From an uncultured Bacteroidales bacterium (GTDB taxonomy: Bacteria; Bacteroidota; Bacteroidia; Bacteroidales; Paludibacteraceae): DNA of 14,280 bases. The notes under the pieces were generated by a model. That model was not told the DNA's origin. It saw only the letters and a program-made list of their open reading frames with translations, and searched no databases. A program made the position numbers and the translations under genes. Shown one piece after another: positions 11,952 to 14,280 of this stretch. The stretch spans positions 1 through 14,280 of the forward strand of contig CALAUY010000089.1 in NCBI GenBank assembly GCA_937892015.1, written 5' to 3'. Position 1 is the first letter of the stretch. Every line of letters starts with the position of its first letter.

Positions 11952-13370
11952 TCAACGCCTTCCGCCGCCTGAGCGTGAACCGCCGCCACTGCTGCTTCCA
12001 CCGCTAGAGCGTGAACCGCCACTGCTGCCACCATAACTGCCGCCACTGCTGCGACTGCCACCATAACTGCCTCCGCTGTAACTGCCACTACTGCGAGCAG
12101 GCGAACTGCTTCGGGTCGTGCTGCTTGAACTGCGTGTGGCACTTGTGGCGCTCGAACTGCGTGATGTGCTTGAGCTGCTTGAACTACGCGTAGCGCCAGA
12201 ACCACTTGCGCTACTTGTACTTCTCTTGACAGTGGTCGAGCTGCGGGTGGTTGTCTGTGCGCTACTGTTGCTGCGCGAAACAGCCGAGGAACCTGAACTG
12301 CGCGAAGCAGTCGATGAGCCTGAACTGCGCGAAGCACTTGTGCCGCTTGAACTACGCGAAGCAGTCGATGAGCCTGAACTGCGCGAAGCACTTGTGGTGC
12401 CCGAACTGCGCGAAGTACTTGTGGTGCCCGAACTGCGCGAAGTACTTGTGGTGCCCGAACTACGCGAAACATCGGAAGTGCGTGAGGGTGCAGATGCGCC
12501 GCGGGTTGCCACGCGGGTGTTGGTACTACCTAACGTGCGATCTGTCTGCGCAGCGCGCGAACCGGTTGTGCCGCCTCTACTGCTTGAAGCTACCCGTTGA
12601 CGTTGGATGTCGCGTGAGTTGCGGACTGCCGTGCCATTGGCACTCGTTCGTCCGGCGTTGCGCCGTGCAAAAGAGCCCTCGGGATGACGCACTGCCATGT
12701 CGTGCCGACCGGCAGTCGTGCGGTTGCGCATATCGTTGTAGCCCGGTGCATGATGTTGCGTGTGGCGGAAAGAGCAGTAGGGGTGATGGTGGTGATAATC
12801 GTAAATACTATGCCAATACATATCGAATGACCAGCAATGGTAGGCGTGCCACCAACCGGGCCAATAGCCCCAATACCAAGGCGAATACCAGCACACCCAA
12901 TGAGGTCCCCAGAACCAATCGTAGATAACCGGCGCGTAGAGGTATGCGGGCTCGATAATATAGTTTTCACCATAGATGTACTCATCGCCGACAACTTGTA
13001 CAACAATCTGTTTGTCAGCATCTTTCTCCACATAGATGGATGCAACGTCTTGGAAGATGTCTCTTGCCAACACAGCTTGCAGCAAGATGAGGTGTTTGTC
13101 GCCATCTGCCGACTCTACAACTCGCAGATAATCAACGTCTCCATCGCCATTGAGGTCGAGGTTGGAGATGTGCGTCTGCTCGTCGTTGAGTTTCTGCTCG
13201 AATTCTTCAAGATTAGCACACTGACCGAAGAGAGTAGCAACGGCCTTGAGATCGAGTTCTTGAGAGATGTCCTCGTTCGTGGCACTAACCGTAATCGTTT
13301 CGTCTGCTCGTGCAGACCATCCGAACGCCATTATCATGGCCGTAAGGATAAGCAATGTACGTGTCTTCAT
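11952..13370 (-). CDS. Secreted protein with EF-hand-like loop, Trp/Tyr/His-rich segment and Ser/Arg repeats (function unknown)
   Basis: A 472-residue exported protein that I do not recognise as a named family. A signal peptide is clear: MKTRTLLILTAMIMAFGWSA, with likely cleavage after ARA near residue 22. The folded N-terminal part (about 23-150) includes DLNGDGDVDYLRVVE at about 72, which looks like a calcium-binding EF-hand/dockerin loop. Next is a strongly aromatic stretch (about 151-200; WFWGPHWVCWYSPWYWGYW and YDYHHHHPY). The last 230 residues are low-complexity: eight 9-residue units of the type SRSSGTTST (302-373), then Ser/Arg and finally Gly/Ser with a terminal GGGRR. An upstream in-frame Met at 13427 was rejected because it would bury the signal peptide. 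It follows ribBA after 60 bp and precedes HIT. A cell-envelope or surface protein is the likeliest reading; reading frame and export are well supported. Confidence 0.8.
   Translation of the reverse strand: MKTRTLLILTAMIMAFGWSARADETITVSATNEDISQELDLKAVATLFGQCANLEEFEQKLNDEQTHISNLDLNGDGDVDYLRVVESADGDKHLILLQAVLARDIFQDVASIYVEKDADKQIVVQVVGDEYIYGENYIIEPAYLYAPVIYDWFWGPHWVCWYSPWYWGYWPGWWHAYHCWSFDMYWHSIYDYHHHHPYCSFRHTQHHAPGYNDMRNRTTAGRHDMAVRHPEGSFARRNAGRTSANGTAVRNSRDIQRQRVASSSRGGTTGSRAAQTDRTLGSTNTRVATRGASAPSRTSDVSRSSGTTSTSRSSGTTSTSRSSGTTSASRSSGSSTASRSSSGTSASRSSGSSTASRSSGSSAVSRSNSSAQTTTRSSTTVKRSTSSASGSGATRSSSSSSTSRSSSATSATRSSSSTTRSSSPARSSGSYSGGSYGGSRSSGGSYGGSSGGSRSSGGSSSGGGSRSGGGRR
12252..12467 (-). repeat. 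27-bp in-frame repeats encoding SRSS units
   Basis: About eight 27-bp units encode 9-residue repeats: SRSSGTTST twice, SRSSGTTSA, then SRSSGSSTA, SRSSSGTSA, SRSSGSSTA, SRSSGSSAV and a diverged SRSNSSAQT. The three units nearest 12467 are almost identical at DNA level, while the others are more diverged. The unit length keeps the frame, so copy number could vary without breaking the protein. Confidence 0.88.
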
Positions 13371-13413
13371 AAGCGTGTTATTTAAACTGTTAAACGTCAT
13401 GTAAACTATAATC

Positions 13414-13439
13414 AAAACTCGTGCCAAACCTCACACGAG
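13414..13439 (-). terminator. Candidate intrinsic terminator of ribBA
   Basis: On the minus strand CTCGTG (13439-13434) pairs with CACGAG (13423-13418) around a 10-base loop and is followed by TTTT (13417-13414). The stem begins in the last codons of ribBA and its stop codon sits in the loop. The stem is only six pairs and the T-run four bases, so termination may be partial, with read-through into the Ser-rich gene. Confidence 0.45.
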
Positions 13440-14280
13440 GTGGAGGTTATGGTGCATTTTTTCTTTTTTTGTGCGCATATAGCGCTCGTTGTAGGGGTTG
13501 GGTGCAACCTCGATGGGTATATTCTCGACAATCTCTATTCCATAGCTCTCCAGTCCGATGCGCTTGACGGGGTTATTGGTCATGAGACGCAGTTTGCATG
13601 CCCCCATTTCGCGGAGAATCTCCGCCCCGATGCCATAGTCTCGTTCATCGGGGTCGAATCCCAAGTGGATGTTCGCCTCTACCGTGTCGAGGCCGTTCTC
13701 TTGCAGTTTGTACGCCTGTATCTTGTTCATCAGTCCGATGCCGCGTCCTTCTTGGTTCATATAGACGATGATGCCTTTTCCCTCGGCCTCTATCATCTGC
13801 ATGGCTCGGTGGAGCTGTTCGCCGCATTCGCAGCGTTTAGAGCCGAAGATGTCGCCTGTAGCGCAACTGGAGTGAACGCGGCAGAGGATGGGTTCATCTT
13901 TGCCCCATTGCCCCTTGACGAGCGCGATATGTTCGAGGCCGTTGGATAGTTGGCGAAAGGGTGTCAGCATGAACTGCCCGTATATTGTAGGCAGAAAAAC
14001 CGTCTCGCCGCGCGTCACCATCGGGGTGTAGTGCGTGCCGGTTGCGGGGTTGCAGGTATCGTCTCGTTTCTCGTGCTCCATGCGGTAAGCGATGAGGTCT
14101 TTGATGGAGATGAGTTTGATGTCGTGTTTCGTAGCTATCTGCTCGAGTTGTGGCAGGCGTGCCATGGTGCCGTCGTCGTTCATTATTTCGATGAGTGCTG
14201 CTGCGGGTTGCATGCCGGCCAGTCGGCAAAGGTCGATGGATGCTTCGGTGTGTCCGGCGCGTCGCAGCACGCCTTTCTCT
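13431..14280 (-). CDS. ribBA: Bifunctional DHBP synthase / GTP cyclohydrolase II RibBA (5' end outside window)
   Basis: A fused riboflavin-biosynthesis enzyme, running off the right edge of the window. The first about 70 residues seen are the C-terminal part of 3,4-dihydroxy-2-butanone-4-phosphate synthase (GVLRRAGHTEASIDLCRLAG and NDDGTMARLPQLEQIATKHD). The rest is GTP cyclohydrolase II, which opens GTP to the pyrimidine precursor of riboflavin. Its zinc ligands lie in SSCATGDIFGSKRCECGEQL (C-x10-C-x-C), and the active-site block YMNQEGRGIGLMNKIQAYKLQ carries the conserved Arg and Tyr. The C-terminus (NPYNERYMRTKKEKMHHNLH) is normal. The frame is open to the window edge and the first visible residues (EKGVLRRAG) belong to the protein interior, so the GTG at 14270 is not the start. 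About 130 residues are missing. A possible weak terminator follows. Confidence 0.95.
   Translation of the reverse strand, partial: EKGVLRRAGHTEASIDLCRLAGMQPAAALIEIMNDDGTMARLPQLEQIATKHDIKLISIKDLIAYRMEHEKRDDTCNPATGTHYTPMVTRGETVFLPTIYGQFMLTPFRQLSNGLEHIALVKGQWGKDEPILCRVHSSCATGDIFGSKRCECGEQLHRAMQMIEAEGKGIIVYMNQEGRGIGLMNKIQAYKLQENGLDTVEANIHLGFDPDERDYGIGAEILREMGACKLRLMTNNPVKRIGLESYGIEIVENIPIEVAPNPYNERYMRTKKEKMHHNLHLV

Noticed and set aside
11879..12600. Repetitive ORFs in other frames of the Ser-rich gene (LRAVRAPQV and PELREALVV types)
   Set aside because: Frame shadows of the 27-bp repeat. The chosen frame has a signal peptide and a coherent folded N-terminal domain.
13371..13427. Longer start of the Ser-rich protein at 13427
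   Set aside because: It would put 19 extra residues before a classical signal peptide that begins at the ATG at 13370.

Overview
The window looks like the left end of an assembled contig from a Bacteroidales bacterium, most likely Prevotellaceae-like. This rests on the protein variants (bacterial AspRS with a GAD insertion, Bacteroidetes-style RF1, fused RibBA, HIT protein), on the weak Shine-Dalgarno sequences and on the AT-rich leaders; it is inference, not a database match. Bases 1-50 are not biological: they are the end of an Illumina TruSeq P7 index adapter, fused directly to the first genomic base (51), inside fabD.

Plus strand, 51-8310: the 3' end of fabD, aspS (aspartyl-tRNA synthetase), a YihX-like HAD phosphatase, ettA (ABC-F translation factor), then a tightly packed three-gene block. 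That block holds a FabI-like enoyl-ACP reductase, an LpxL/HtrB-like acyltransferase and a beta-ketoacyl synthase with an extra, truncated ketosynthase-like domain at its C-terminus. The genes overlap by 8 and 4 bp and probably form one lipid or polyketide-type module. This is the best candidate in the window for an under-described system.

Minus strand, 14280-8293 (in transcription order): ribBA (5' end outside the window), a secreted Trp/Tyr/His-rich and Ser/Arg-repeat protein of unknown function, a HIT-family hydrolase, prfA (RF1), rsmE, a CDP-alcohol phosphatidyltransferase and a GtrA-like membrane protein. HIT/prfA and CDP-alcohol transferase/GtrA overlap by 1 and 4 bp, which suggests translational coupling. 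The two gene blocks converge and overlap by 18 bp at 8293-8310, with no space for a terminator between them.

A theme across the window is short direct repeats. Five of the eight intergenic gaps contain repeats with periods of 11, 19, 24, 24 or 25 bp, ending 0-15 bp from the next start codon or containing it. Related short-period repeats also appear inside coding regions: the ketosynthase insertion and linker, the GtrA tail, and the Ser-rich protein. No tRNA, rRNA, CRISPR array, insertion sequence or phage gene was seen. No intergenic gap exceeds about 180 bp.
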